Shown here: positions 33,863 through 47,397 of the stretch, piece by piece | Layout: each line of letters opens with the position of its first letter | Numbering within the stretch: the first letter of the stretch is position 1 | DNA from: Panax quinquefolius | Taxonomy: Eukaryota; Streptophyta; Magnoliopsida; Apiales; Araliaceae | Length of the DNA stretch: 64,000 nucleotides | Assembly: GCA_020205615.1 (NCBI GenBank) | Contig: CM035160.1 | Span: forward strand, 4,938,437 to 5,002,436 | Direction of reading: 5' to 3' | Notes under the pieces: model-generated | Databases searched by the model: none | The model's input: the letters and a program-made list of their open reading frames with translations, nothing else | What the model was told of the DNA's origin: nothing | Position numbers and translations under genes: made by a program

Positions 33863-34669
33863 CTCACCCTCAACAACTATAGACCACCGTTCTATTCTCC
33901 TCTTATCCCCCGCTCGACCCAGCTACACTTTTATTACCTGAAAGAAATTGTGAAGCAAAAGGGTGAGCACAACTAGCTCAATAAAGAATATCATGACTAA
34001 AGAAAATAAATTATCAATAGTCTTCATCAGTAATAAATCGAGATTTATAACATATGGTAGATGATAAAACTTTTCAACCATAGTAGTTGCGGTGAATGAA
34101 TGAAGCGATCCATTAGAAGAGTCAAATAGACTATAAAGTCTATTATCTTCTCCATGTTAAAAGTCCACTAATAATATTTTATCCTTGTAACATCAATCAA
34201 CAATTCCTGTCCACAATCATATGTATAACTCATAATCGTAATTGTTGTTCTAAATTCCTTTTCTCATCCAGGACAAAGATAATTTTCATCACCTGAAACA
34301 TCAAAGATCATGGTTATACCAAATCACAGTTCATGTTCATAATTATACTAATAAATTCATCTTTTACTACGGGCCAAAGATATTCATCAACATACCATCT
34401 TTGCACTACATGCCAAATATATTCATCGAAATCATTCATCTTTTTTTCTTACGGGCCAAAGATATTCATCAATAAGTCATCTTTGCCAAAGATATTCATA
34501 TCTCAAAGAAATATATAATCATTTCGAATTTATATAAACAATAATTATAACCATGTTGATCAATTCACCTTTGCATTTAAGCTAAAAGATATTCAATTAT
34601 AAATTCAATGGTCAAATGATCATACCAAATCCACAATTCAACTTTTCACTTCTTGGCAAAGAGAACCCT

Positions 34670-37102
34670 TGTGACCTCCAGATTTTATCAATAAAGATTT
34701 AAATTTTGTTGAAATAATTTTTTTAATATTATGGTGTGAATTTAAGATAATATTATAGTTGTGGGTAGTATTTATAAATTTTGCAAAAGTATCTGCAATG
34801 TTTATATATTATATTCGATTGGTCTGGGAATATTCTTGGTTAGCGAGGAATATTCATAAACTACTCAATCATTGGTGGACCCTACAATGTAATTATTGTC
34901 GGATTGAGAAAGCGGCAAAAATATTTTATTGAAATAACGGCGGAAGTTTTACCGTGGTTACTTGTTGAACTACTTTCGGTAGTAAAAAACAAAGATGTCG
35001 TGTATTTGCATAAGAAGCACACGGTATTGATTATTAATGCTTATGTGAGAAGTCACTCATTTTGATTCCATTATCATCGATTAATAATATGAATTATTAT
35101 AGCGATAATGACGTTTTGTTTTATTCGTATTATTAACGTAATAAAATGTAAACATCTTTTATATAAAATAGAATACTTTATTAAAGTTATTCTATAAATA
35201 AAATATATTATATTTTATTATGCATAGTGTTGCGTAGTGTTTTTGCGTAGTATTGCATAGTGTTTTGCATAGTAAAATATTTTTATATAAATAGAATATA
35301 TTATATTTTATTTAAAAGATTTTTCTTTAAATATGGACCGTCAGATTAAAGTAAATCAATCTGACCGCTCATGGATTAATTCTTATGCATTTCATTTTCC
35401 TATAAATAAAGCTCATTCCTTCATTATTTTCTTACTTAATTCATTGAAACTCTGAGAGAGAAATTATAGAGAGAAGCTATAGAGAGAAAATTATAGAAAG
35501 AAGAAGAGTATTCTACTACTTCACTACTTCTATATTCAGCCTTTTACTAAGAAGGGGTGTTATTCTTTCTTCTTGAAGAGAACTTCATTATTCCATTCAT
35601 TATTATTACTGTTGGAATAACTTTGTAAAAGTGGCATACCCTATACATAACTCAGTATAATGCCAGACATACCCTATACTTGGTGAAATCCTTATGTTAT
35701 TCCATTTCTTTATTATTCTCATTGGAATAACTCAGTATACGCTTTACCCTATACTTGGTGACATTCTTCTATTATTATTCATTTGGAACATCCTCATACG
35801 TGTGTTTTACAATAGGACTGGTTCTGCTTTTATTATTCTCGCTTGGAACATCCTCATGCATGTGTTTTACACCGGACCGGTTCCGTCTTTATCATTCTCG
35901 TTGGAATATCCTATCTCGTGTGTTTTTTACACCGGATCCGGTTCCATCTTTATTATTCTGTTGGAACATCCCGTTTGGTGTGAATTTCACCCACGACTTT
36001 GGTTCCGTTATTATTATTCTGTTGAATAACTTTGTCTGTCTGGCAATACATGCATGGTGATTTCTTTTGTTATTCCATTCTTTATTATACCCAAATTGGT
36101 TAAAACTTTGACTTCTATACTCCATGAAATTAGTAGAATATCCTTGATATTTGCGTTTCATCCAAAGATCTTTTCATGGAAATATTCTTCCGATCATTAT
36201 TGAATTTTACTCTACGAAACGATGTCATGTTGACAATTTGGGCGTTAATAATTCATGGATTAAATAATTCTTGAACTTGTTTTATTGAATTACTATGTCA
36301 TTGTCATCATCCTCAAGTTATATTATGTTATCTTTTCGCTTACGTGCGTAGATGAACTTAGTATGATTATGACCGAGGATCATTCGGTATAATCACGACT
36401 TGATATAAATGATGTGACAAAAAGTCCTCGGTGGCACTCAGAATGCGTTGATGGATAGTTTTTGGTATGATTATGACCGGGGGTGATTCGGTATAGTCAT
36501 GACCATTGATAATTTAATGAAAATCCTCGACCGTGATACTGAGGATGATTAGATGTGGTGGTTTATTTATTAAAATTTGAGTCTCAAATGATAAAATTGA
36601 TGAAAACCTTTTAAAACCTAAAAGATAGTAGACTTTATTCTCTACTTGACTCTTTTAATGGATTGCGTATTCACCGCAGCTTAAACCGGGTTGTCTATTG
36701 TATTTTATCGGTTTAACACTTGTTTGAAGAAGGCTAATGATAATTTATTCTGCATTATCTTAGTCATAATATTTCTTCTTGGGCTAGTTGAGCTCACCCT
36801 TTTTTTTCACCGTTCTCTTCGTGAAATGAGAACATAGTTGGGACGAGCCGGGAACTAGAGTAATGGTCCGAAGAGGATAGCATTAGTAGTCCTCACTATT
36901 CTCGTGAAATAGTGTGATAATAGTTGTAATGAGGACTCCTTTTGAGTTTGTATAATATCTAGTAGACAATATTTGTATTCAAACTCACGCTTTATGTCGT
37001 ATTGTATTACCTACGCTTATATTAGTAAGTTGTATTTGAATTTATGTACCATGTAAGTGGCGACCCAAGATGGGTGACGATACTTAATTTTGGGGCGTCA
37101 CG
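34670..37102 (+). mobile_element. 5' LTR of the + strand element
   Basis: It starts TGTGACCTCCAG and ends GGGGCGTCACG, the last base changed from A. It has a TATA box at 35,401-35,408, a GA-rich leader at about 35,453-35,500, and stem-loops at 36,371-36,546. It is very similar to the 3' LTR apart from many small indels. Confidence 0.9.
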
Positions 37103-37104
37103 GT

Positions 37105-37121
37105 TGGTATCGTAGCTTAGG
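37105..37121 (+). other. Primer-binding site (initiator Met tRNA)
   Basis: TGGTATCGTAGCTTAGG, two bases after the LTR end, is a diverged match to the complement of initiator Met tRNA (TGGTATCAGAGC). Confidence 0.75.
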
Positions 37122-37290
37122 GGATATGATCCCTGGCTAAGATGTGAGAATAGTACTAGGAGGGGAGAGACGGGGAATTCCTTCGCTAGTATGACCTACC
37201 TAAGTTTATGTGGTATTTATTTGGTCGGTCAGAGTATAGGGATAATATGTGATATGTTAATTAACCCTTGTTTTGTGACAGTGTTTGAGA

Positions 37291-37670
37291 ATGACATCTG
37301 AAAATGCTGAGATAAGCAATGAAGCACATGAGAGTGTTGATTCAGCTCAAACAAAAGGTAACGACCAATAATACGATAATAATCATACTGGTGGCAACGG
37401 CTATCAGAACAATGATAACCATCGTGGGGGAAATTATCATGCTAAGAATGGTAACCACTTCGGTGGTAATCATACGGCAAAGATAATAAAGTGGAAATTT
37501 CAAGAAGAGAAGGTCATTTAGCTCGATTTTGTCGTTATAGTGAAAGTCAAGTCCAATTTGGGATAGTGGCACCAAAGGCGGATACGGACAAAACAAAGTC
37601 GATGGTTTCGGAAGAAGCGTTTTTCGCGACTTCTCAAAAAGTGGGTAACCCGACGAACGGTTAAGCGGGT
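37291..37670 (+). pseudogene. Gag remnant with half a zinc knuckle
   Basis: An ATG at 37,291 opens MTSENAEISNEAHESVDSAQ, then stops after about 23 codons. An Asn/Gly/His-rich linker (NNHTGGNGYQNNDNHRGGNY) follows, then the second half of a CCHC knuckle (GHLARFC) near 37,515. The Gag core fold seen in element A is missing. Confidence 0.65.
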
Positions 37671-37679
37671 TAGTTAATT

Positions 37680-38055
37680 ATAAATTCTTGCGAAGTCTAT
37701 ACCTTATTAGATACCGGTTCTACCCATTCTTTTATCTCTCTTGCTTGCGTTCAACGTTTAAATTTGACTCCGGAGAAATTAGACTTTGATTTATCTATTG
37801 AAACTTCGTTGGGAGAAACCTTTGTTACCTCTACTGTTTATTAATCTTGTTTGGTTCAAATAAACATTTTCACGTTACCTGTCGATCTTATCTTTTTGAA
37901 AATATTTGCCTTTGATGGGATTTTAGGAATCAATTGGTTAACTACTCATCATTCTTTTTGTAAGGTTGTTAGCTTTCATATTCCTAACCAACCTGTTATA
38001 CGAATTCAAAGTAACCAAACCCTAAAGTTAATCACTATTATATCAAGCCATAAGT
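37680..38055 (+). pseudogene. Aspartic protease of the + strand element
   Basis: NSCEVYTLLDTGSTHSFISL with the DTG active site, then NLTPEKLDFDLSIETSLGE and the flap-side AFDGILGINWLTTHH. A TAA near 37,843 replaces a residue between the two halves. Compared with elements A and B this is the best preserved pol domain in the element, yet still broken. Confidence 0.85.
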
Positions 38056-38400
38056 AAAGAGCCCCGATCCTTTCGTTGTTGACTTCCTTGTGTGGAATGC
38101 ACCGGGAGACTTTTCGTAGGCGGCGTCGTGGATGAAGATGGCAAGTTGATAGGTATCATTGTGAGGTGCTATCTGTGTTAAGGGATAGAAGTCACAGTTG
38201 GTATTAATGTGACGTATATCCAAGTCTTGGACGAGAATAATGCTTTTGAATGATATTTCTATCATTAATAAATTTCTTGACGTATTCTTGAAGATTTTCT
38301 AGCCTACCCTAGAGCGTGAAATCGAATTTTGTATTGACCCGAAAGACAAAAACCCATTTCTTAAACCTCAAAATATTTCTTCAACTAAAAGGATGCATTT
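38056..38400 (+). pseudogene. Recurrent module and RT lead-in
   Basis: Directly after the protease, 38,086-38,225 carries a module (GRLFVGGVVDEDGKLIGIIV) absent from the corresponding place in element A. Then the lead-in to RT resumes (NDISIINKFLDVF, REIEFCIDP) and stops at about 38,390, before any RT motif. Confidence 0.6.
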
Positions 38401-39600
38401 ACGTGGATTATGATAAAAGTCATAATAAAACATTGGACTAATGAAAATCATGGGTATATGAAGTATTAGTAAGTTTTATGATGAGTTATGTTGGTTAGTA
38501 TGTGAAAACATGAAAGTTTCTTAGAAATCACAAAGAGTTGAAAATCGATTGTGGTGAAAACGTAACATGAAATTCAATTGACCATATCTCCTATTATATT
38601 TTGAATTTTTGAATGTGGTCAAGTCTTAGAGTTAGATCTACGAGTTACCTAACTAATCCAAGTGGAATTACTGGAAAAGGTGTTGTAGATTTTGTGTGGA
38701 CTGATTTTAGCAAAGGAGGCCAAAGCTGTAAATTTCAAAATGCTACTGCCTAGAAACTTTAAGGGACTGTTTCGGCCACTTAAATTATGAGAAAAATTCT
38801 GGGTTTTGGGACATGAAAGTATATGGTATAAAGTACCTCCTGTCCAAAAATGAGCTCATTCTCGACTTAAAATGAGCAAGTTATGACTATTTCAATATTT
38901 AGGTTTTTCCGATTTAAAAACGCTATAACCAAAGTTCTATAACTCACGATGACCATGAAATTTAAACTAGAAGCTCACGTTAACATGTGTAAGGTCCTGC
39001 CAAGATTTGGGAATTTTGGAGTTAAACTTGAGGTAGCTAATTTCTTAAGGAATTAATTAGAAATTGATTTTTAAAAATAGTAAATGAATTTTAAAATTTC
39101 GAGAAAAATATATTTTCATTATGGGACTATATTATGCTAAATCCCAAAAAAAAAAATATTTTGGGGATGATTTGGTATTTTTCATGAAAATAGTTTAGTT
39201 ACGAACATATGAGTTAAATATGTTATGTGAAGTAACAAAGTTGAAAATAGGATTTTATGGCTGAGAATCCTATATAGAGTATATGCATATTTTTTTTTGA
39301 TGAGGATTTGATAATTGGTGATGATATTTTATGAGTATGACATTTTGAATGATTAAATGCATTATATGGTAAAAAAACATAAACAATTGAGATAAATTGT
39401 TTATAAATTTAAGAAGTGATTAAAATATTGTTATAATATTAATGTTATTAGATTATGAGATTATTAAGTGATTGATAACATGGGTATATTCTTGAATCTG
39501 GATAAATTATATTATAAATGTTTAATATTTATCCTTTATCTCATTTGATTGATTCTTTATATCATTATCCTCATGTTTATATTATGTTGAAAGTCATCTG
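38401..39600 (+). other. Non-coding filler of the + strand element
   Basis: No ORF of note. The text reads like LTR sequence of another retroelement. It leads into a tandem array. Confidence 0.45.
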
Positions 39601-39616
39601 TATGGCTGAAGTAGTG

Positions 39617-40560
39617 CATAGATGAACTTGGTATGATTATGACCACGGATTATTATTCTATAATCATAATCAGTAAATGAATACACAATTATCTTTGGCG
39701 TAGTGTGGATAATTTGTGGTCGTGATACTAATGAATATCCTTGGCACATAGTGCGGGGATGATTCGATGATGTGGATTAATTATTGAAATGAGTCTCAAA
39801 ATGAAATATTAATTCATGGATGTGTTCAAAGTCATCGTGGCTTACGTGCATAGATGGACTTGGTATGATTATGACTGAGGATTGTTCGGTATAATCATAA
39901 TCAGTAATTGAAAACACAATTATCTTTGGTAGTAGTGCATGGATAATTTGTGGTCGCGATACTAATGAATATCCTTGGCCCGTAGTAAGCGGGGATGATT
40001 CGATGATGTGGATTAATTATTGAAATTTGAGTCTCAAAGAATGAAATATTAATTCATGGATGTGTTCAAAGTCATCTCGCCTTACGTGCATAGATGGACT
40101 TGGTATGATTATGACCGAGGATTGTTCGGTATAATCATAATCAGTAATTGAAAACACAATTATCTTGGCCAGTAGTGCATGGATAATTTGTGGTCGTGAT
40201 ACTTAATGAATATCCTCGGCACCGTAGTGCGGGGGATGATTCGATGATGTGGATTAATTATTGAAATTTGAGTCTCAAAGAATGAAATATTAATTCATGG
40301 ATGTGGTAAAAGTCATCTTTGGTAGTAGTGCATTGATAGACTTGGTATGATTATGACCACCTGGATTATTCTAAGATAATCATGATCAGTAATTGAAAAC
40401 ACGAATATCCTTAGCCAAATGAGTGCATGGATAATTCATGGTCGTGATACTATTAAGCTAAGTCTCGAGATTATTGGTTTTACGCTTATATATCTTTGGC
40501 TTGTAGTGCAAAGATGAATTGTTAATGAATATCTTTGGTAGGATTGCAAAAGATGAACTT
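39617..40560 (+). repeat. Tandem array of 232-242-bp units with paired hairpins
   Basis: Units begin CATAGATG at 39,617, 39,849 and 40,089, with a fourth partial unit near 40,331. Each holds two hairpin kinds: ATGATTAT...ATAATCAT with an inner CCGA/TCGG pair (for example 40,105-40,138), and AATTATC...GATAATT or ATCCT...GGGAT around a GTAGTGC-like loop. The unit resembles part of the LTR R/U5 (36,340-36,550). Confidence 0.8.
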
Positions 40561-40647
40561 AATATTTTCAACGATAAAGGTATTCAAGGTATCCTCACCT
40601 CTTTATCATATCATGTATCGCATTCTAAATTTCGAGGCTTAAATTCC

Positions 40648-40662
40648 ATAAGGAGGGGAGAT
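40648..40662 (+). other. Polypurine tract of the + strand element
   Basis: ATAAGGAGGGGAGAT immediately precedes the 3' LTR start TGTGAGACCCC at 40,663. Confidence 0.85.
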
Positions 40663-43079
40663 TGTGAGACCCCAGATTTTATCAATAAAGATTTAAATTT
40701 TGTTGAAATAATTTTTTTAATATTATGGTGTGAATTTAAGATAATATTATAGTTGTGGGTAGTATTTATAAATTTTGCAAAGTATGCAAGCGGGTTATAT
40801 TATATTCGATTGGTCGGGAATATTTGGTTAGCGAGGAATATTCGACAACTACTCAATCATTGGTGGACCCCACAATGTAATTATTCATTTGACGATTGAA
40901 AGCGACAAAATATTTTATTGAAATAACGGCGGAAGTTTTACCGTGGTTACCGTTGAACTACTCAGTAGTAGTAAAAGTACGATGAATACGTGTGGTTCGC
41001 ATAAGAAGCACACCGGTATTGATTATTAATGCTTATGTGAGAAGTCACTCACTTTGATTCCATTATTGTCGATTAATAATATGAATTATTATAATGATAA
41101 TGACGTTTTGTTTTATTCAGATTATTAACGTAATAAAATGTAACATCTTTTATATAAAATAGAATACTTTATTAAAGTTATTCTATAAATAAAATATATT
41201 ATATTTTATTATGCATAGTGTTGCGTAGTGTTTTTTGCATAAGAGTTTTGCGTAAGATTGCATAGTGTTTGCATAGTAAAATGTTTTTATATAAATAGAA
41301 TATATTATATTTTATTTAAAAGATTTTTCTTTAAATATGGACCGTCGATTAAAAGTAAATCAATCTGGACCGCTCATGGATTAGTTACTATGCATTTCAT
41401 TTTCCTATAAATAAAAGCTCATTCCTTCATTATTTTCTTACTTAATTCATTGAAACTCTGAGAGAGAAAATTATAGAGAAGCTATAGAGAAAAATTATAG
41501 AAAGAAGAAGAGTATTCTACTACTTCACTACTTCTATATTCAGTTCTTTTACTAGTAAGTGGGTGTTATTCTTTCTTCTTGAAGAGAACTTCATTATTCC
41601 ATTCATTATTATTCATTGGAATAACTCGTAAAAGTGGCATACCCTATACATAACTCAGATACGCTGTGATACCCTATACTTGGTGAAATCCTTATGTTAT
41701 TCCATTGCTTATTATTCTCATTGGAATAACTCAGATACGCTTTTACCCTATACTTGGTGACATTCTTCTATTATTCATTGGAACATCCTGTCTGCGTGTT
41801 TTACACCTGACCGGCCTCTATTTTTATTATTCGCTGGAACATCCATCATGTGTTTTACACCGACTTCGGTTCCGTCTTTATCATTCTCGTTGAATATCCT
41901 ATCTCGTGTTTTTACACCTGGATGCGGTTCCATCTTTATTATTCTGTTGGAACATCCGTGCCAGAATTTCATTTCACGACCGGTTTTCCGTTATTATTAT
42001 TCTGCTTGAATAACTTTGTTTATCTAAGTACATCGCATGCATGGTGATTTCTTTTGTTATTCCATTCTTTATTATACCCAATTGGTTAAAACTTTGACTT
42101 CTATACTCCATGAAATTAGTAGAATATCCTCGATATTTGCGTTTCATCCAAAGATCTTTTCATGGAAATATTCTTCCGATCATTATTGAATTTTACTCTA
42201 CGAAAACAAAGATCATGTTGACAATTTGGACGTTAATAATTCATGGATTAAATAATTCTTGAACTTGTTTTATTGAATTACTATGTCATTGTCATCATCC
42301 TCAAGTTATATTATGTTATCTTTGGCTTACGCAAGTAGATGAACTTAGTATGATTATGACCGAGGATCATTCTTAAGATAATCATGACTTGATATAAATG
42401 ATGTGACAAAAGTCCTCGAAGGGCACAGTAATGCGTTGATGGATAGTTTTTGGTATGATTATGACCGGGGTGATTCTAAGATAGTCGCTGACCATTGATA
42501 ATTTAATGAAAATCCTTGACCGTGATACAAGGATGATTAGATGTGGTGGTTTATTTATTAAAATCGAGTCTCAAATGATAAAATTATGATGAAAACCTTT
42601 AAAACCTAAAAGATAGTAGACTTTATTCTCTACTTGACTCTTTTAATGGATTGCATATTCCGCGCAGTTAAACCGGTTTGTCTATTGTATTTTATCGGTT
42701 TAACATCTGCAAGGCTAATGATAATTTATTCGCATTATCTTAGTCATAATATTTCTTCTTGGGCTAGTTGAGCTCACCCTTTTCTTTCACCGTTTCTTCT
42801 TGAAATGAGAACATATTTGGGACGAAGCCGGAACGGAGTAATGGTCCGTAGGATAGCATTAGTAGTCCTCACTATTCTACGTGAAATAGTGTGATAATAG
42901 TTGTAATGAGGACTCCTTTTGAGTTTGTATAATATCTAGTAGACAATATTTGTATTCAAACTCACGCTTTATGTCGATTGCATACCTACGCTTATATTAG
43001 TAAGTTGTATTTGAATTTATGTACCATGTAAGTGGCGACCCAAGATGGGTGACGTATACTTAATTTTGGGGGCGTCACA
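40663..43079 (+). mobile_element. 3' LTR of the + strand element
   Basis: 2417 bp, TGTGAGACCCC to GGGGGCGTCACA. It has a TATA box at 41,406-41,413 and a hairpin at 42,512-42,534 whose stem (ATCCTTG/CAAGGAT) differs from the 5' LTR counterpart in a compensated way. Confidence 0.9.
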
Positions 43080-44594
43080 ACCCTAGTCATGATCATACCA
43101 ATAATCTACCCATCTTTACACTCCAGTGAAAGAGAATTTTAACATCAGGGTTATAAAAATATTATATATGATAATAAAATCAATATAATCAATACATAGT
43201 TTTAATCTCCAGAGTAATATTCATAAACCAACTATAATTTGGTTAGAAAAAGAAACCAATTTTGTAGTAAATAGTACCAGATTAATAAGAATCTCATGAA
43301 TAATAACTCGTGAATAGTAACTTCATGAATAAGAATTTCGTGAATAAGAACTCGTGAATAAGTAACCCCTACATGAAAAAAAGTTTTAAATTTGATAAAA
43401 GTTCAAACTAATATTTCGGCATAATGATATTGAAGAAATAATATCATTTATGAAGAAAATAATCTCCCCTTTCTTATCCCTTATCTCAAAAGAAAGAAGA
43501 TTGACCGAATAACTTATTTGAATCGAACTTACACCGTATAGCAGAACACTCAAGATATCAAAATACTCACAAGAATACACTCGAGAATATATAGAGAGAA
43601 ATAGAGAAAACTTCGCCGATGTGATTTTCAATTCTAACCTAAGCACCTATTTATAGAAAAATTGCTTAGAACACCAAAGCAGAAAATTGAATATAATAAT
43701 ATTATATTTATAAAATTTTCTTACAGACACTTTTAACAACTGATTTCAGCTAATCTCAACAACCAGTGGGCCCCCCAAACACAACAAAAACGTTTTTGTT
43801 ATTAAAATTAATTAAAACTTTTAAAAATCAATTATTTCGGAACCATGAAACTTCAATAATTCATAATAAATAGCCCTTTTATCAGAAAATTCGAATCTCG
43901 TGATTTAATATAGGAAATTCAATTCTCTACAACTTTGCAGAAGAGAGTTTTTCCAAATTCCAAATGAAATTGACCAAATCCACATACCAGATTTTTACAG
44001 CTATAATCAAATTTCGGTCCAAGAAATAGGTCCAATTTAAACACACAAAATATGTGTTAATCATTTAATACAACAAAAATACTCTTCCTCCTCATATACT
44101 CATATATCCCACATTCATTGTAAAAATATCATCATTATTCTATTATAATAATATAATAAAATATTATTTTATTAGAAAAGATAAAATATCAATTTTTAAC
44201 AATTGTTACTTTAAAAATTTTCTCCATCTATAACCACATAAAATCAATATTTTCCTCATCATATAAATCAATAATTAATTATTCACAAATAATATTACGA
44301 ATCACAATCTCGACAACCGCATAGTTCCTGTGAAATAGGGGCTTTCCAATAAGAATTTCTCCTTACTAACAAGAATTAGGTGACCAAACCTCTCCTCGAC
44401 AGTAACTTTCTAGACATTGCTAATAATGTTATCTAATAATATTATCCAAATAATATGAATTATTGATCCGATAATGAGAAATATCAGTCTAGTGATAATT
44501 ATTGAAACAACAATAATATAAAATATCAACGCAAAGAATTATTGAATCAAAAATAAAATATTGAACAATTCTATCAGTAACAATTATTGAGTAG

Positions 44595-47397
44595 TGTGAC
44601 GCCCCAAAATAGGTCCATTCCATCCAACCCATTCTCGAGTCGCCAAATACATGGTATGTAAAAATAACTACAACTTTATTAATACATTTGTCGTAAAAAT
44701 ACGACAACATATATACTTAATGAGTTTAAATACAATTATTGTCTTCTGTATAATATACATACCCAAATAAATCCCCATCATAATTATTGATACATTATTT
44801 TACAAAATGGTGAGGACTACTAAACAACTCTCTCTAGAACCTTCATTCCATACCCCGACTAAGTACTTTCGCTACATTCTCGCCTCCCCGAGAAGAAAAA
44901 TGGAACAACAAGGAAAAGGGTGAGCTCAACTAGCCCAAGAAAGAATATTATGACTAAGATAATATACAACAAATTATCGTTAGTCTTCAACAGGAAAAAT
45001 CTAATAGAATACAATAGACAACAAATTTTAAATCAATATTCGCAATGAAAATAATAATTCATTAGAAGAGTTAAGTAGAGAATGCAAACTACTATCTTCT
45101 ATATATGAATTTAAAAGTTCATCGTCGATATTTTATCCTGTAACATCAATCAATATATATCTCGAATCAAATATTCATCTTTGCACTACAGCCAAATATA
45201 TTCATCACCGGGTCATGTTCATCTAAACACTGCTCATCTTTGCACTACTAGCCAAAGATATTAATCGATCACCATGTTCATCTCAACACTGCTCATCTTC
45301 AGACTACGGTCAAAGAAGATATTCATCAAGAAATCATTCATCTTTGCACTACAGGTGCCAAAGATATTCCATAATATCATCATTTAAGACTCAAGATGAT
45401 GAAAATATTTTAAAGAAACGAATCCAAAGAAACAAAATGACCAGGATTAAGGATTAAGGATTAAGTACTTTGTTTTATCCACGCCCAAAAATACCTCAAA
45501 AATAATCATAGGGGTGTAAAATTCAAGAATGATTAAAACACGGATACAATCAAAGATAAGTATCCGAATAGATATTTTAGATTTAAAAGAAAAATTTTCA
45601 TTTTTCTTGAATAGTCTTGTATTCGTGGATAGTGGTCAGATCACGTGAATAAGGTCGTATCGTGAATAAGTAACTCCGACACCAAAAGATAGAAATTCCA
45701 CAAAAAACATCTTAACGCCGTGAATAGTAACTCGTGAATAAGAACTCATGAATAAGAACCCCATACATGAAAAAGTTCCAAATTTGATAAAAAGTTTCAA
45801 CCAATATTTCAAAGATAATGATATTGAAAAAATAATATCATTTGAGAAGAAAATAACATCCCTTACCTCGAAAGACAAGATTTCTAAATTGAAACAGGAT
45901 ATAAAGCATGACTTGAACTTGCACCAGATATAGCAATACTCAAAGTATACTCAAAATACTCACAAGAATACGCTCAATAATATAGAGAAAACTTTGAGTT
46001 TAGTGTGATTTTCAATTCTAACCCAAGACCCTATTTATAGGAAAATCTTTAGAAACACCAAAGCAGAAAATTGAATATAATAATATTATTTATAAATAAA
46101 ATTCCTTAGCCCACCTTTGAAATCTGATTTCAGCCATAGCACATGTTAAATGAGGTTCACAAACTCACCAAAAACATTTTCTCAAAATAATTAATTAAAA
46201 CTCCCAAAATCAATTATTTGAACTCAAACTTCAATAATTCATAATAAATAGCCTTTTATCGTAAAATTCGAATCTCACGACTTTTTATAGGAAATTCAAT
46301 TCTCTACAACTTTGCGAAGAAAGTTTTTCTAAATTCCAAATGTAAATTGACCGAAATTCATAAACAGGCGATTTTACAAGCTATAATCAAATTTCGGTCG
46401 AGAAATGGGGTCCAATCCGACACACAAAACATGTGTTAATCATTTAATGCAACAAAAATACTCTTCCTCATATACTCATATATCCCACATTTATTGTAAA
46501 AAATATCACTGTTAATATATTATTAAAATAATATATTTAAATGAATTATTTTATCGAAAAAATAAAATATTAATTTTCCACAATTGTCATTTTAAAATTT
46601 TTCTCCATCTATATCCACATAAAATCAATATTTTCCTCATCATATGAATCAATAATTAATTATTCACAAATAATATTACTGAAATCACAATATCGACAAC
46701 CGCGCAGCTCTCAGAAAGAGGGGCTTTCCAATAAGAATTTCTCACTTCTTGGCCTTGCATTAGGTGACCAAACCTCTCCTTAGATGTAACTTTCTAGACA
46801 TTGCCAATAATGTTATCTAATAATATTATTCAGATAATATGAATTATTAGCTTCGATAATGGAAAATACTTGTGTAATGACAATTTATCAAAACAACGGT
46901 AATATAAAATATTAATGCAAAGAATTATTGAATCAAGAAATAAAATAATTTGAATAAGAATTACAGTAACAATTATTGAGTAGTGCCTTCTTACGTAAGA
47001 ATCAATAATTGGTGCAATCATCGTGTCTATCTTGTTCAACAACGCGTATTAGTTTGTTTTAACCACCGGGTATTCCAACAAGATATTAATTCGGAATAAC
47101 TACGCCAGTTATTTATAAACAACTTATATTTGTCATTTTCTTCATCCAATCGCTTTTTGTTATGGGGCCCCATAAAAGATCATACTTTGGCGTCGCATTT
47201 AATATTCCCAAACAGTTTAATATTCCACGACCAAACGAATATTCCCTAAAATAATGAATATTTTATAACCATTTGCTTATTCAAAATATTTGCGTATTTT
47301 ACCCATAACTAACCACATTAATCAAATCCACCCTTACTATTTCAAAATAATAAATAAAGGAAATTCCTTTTTATTTAAAAAATTTCGGGGTCTTTCA
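44595..47397 (-). mobile_element. Solo gypsy LTR nested in the solo LTR
   Basis: 2803 bp, with tgtgacgcccc at the left and ggggtctttca at the right (LTR ends on the minus strand). It is flanked by AGTAG on both sides (44,590-44,594 and 47,398-47,402). It includes hairpin units at 45,170-45,370, a TATA box on the minus strand near 46,032, and no coding region. Confidence 0.88.

Larger units (their letters stand above)
34670..43079 (+). mobile_element. Near-complete non-autonomous gypsy element
   Basis: Two direct LTRs (34,670-37,102 and 40,663-43,079), a PBS after the first, a polypurine tract before the second, and the duplication ACCCT on both sides (34,665-34,669 and 43,080-43,084). The internal region is only 3.56 kb: gag start and linker, half a zinc knuckle, protease, the RT lead-in, then about 2.2 kb of non-coding DNA with a tandem array. 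No RT palm, RNase H or integrase is present, so it must have moved with proteins supplied in trans. Confidence 0.9.
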
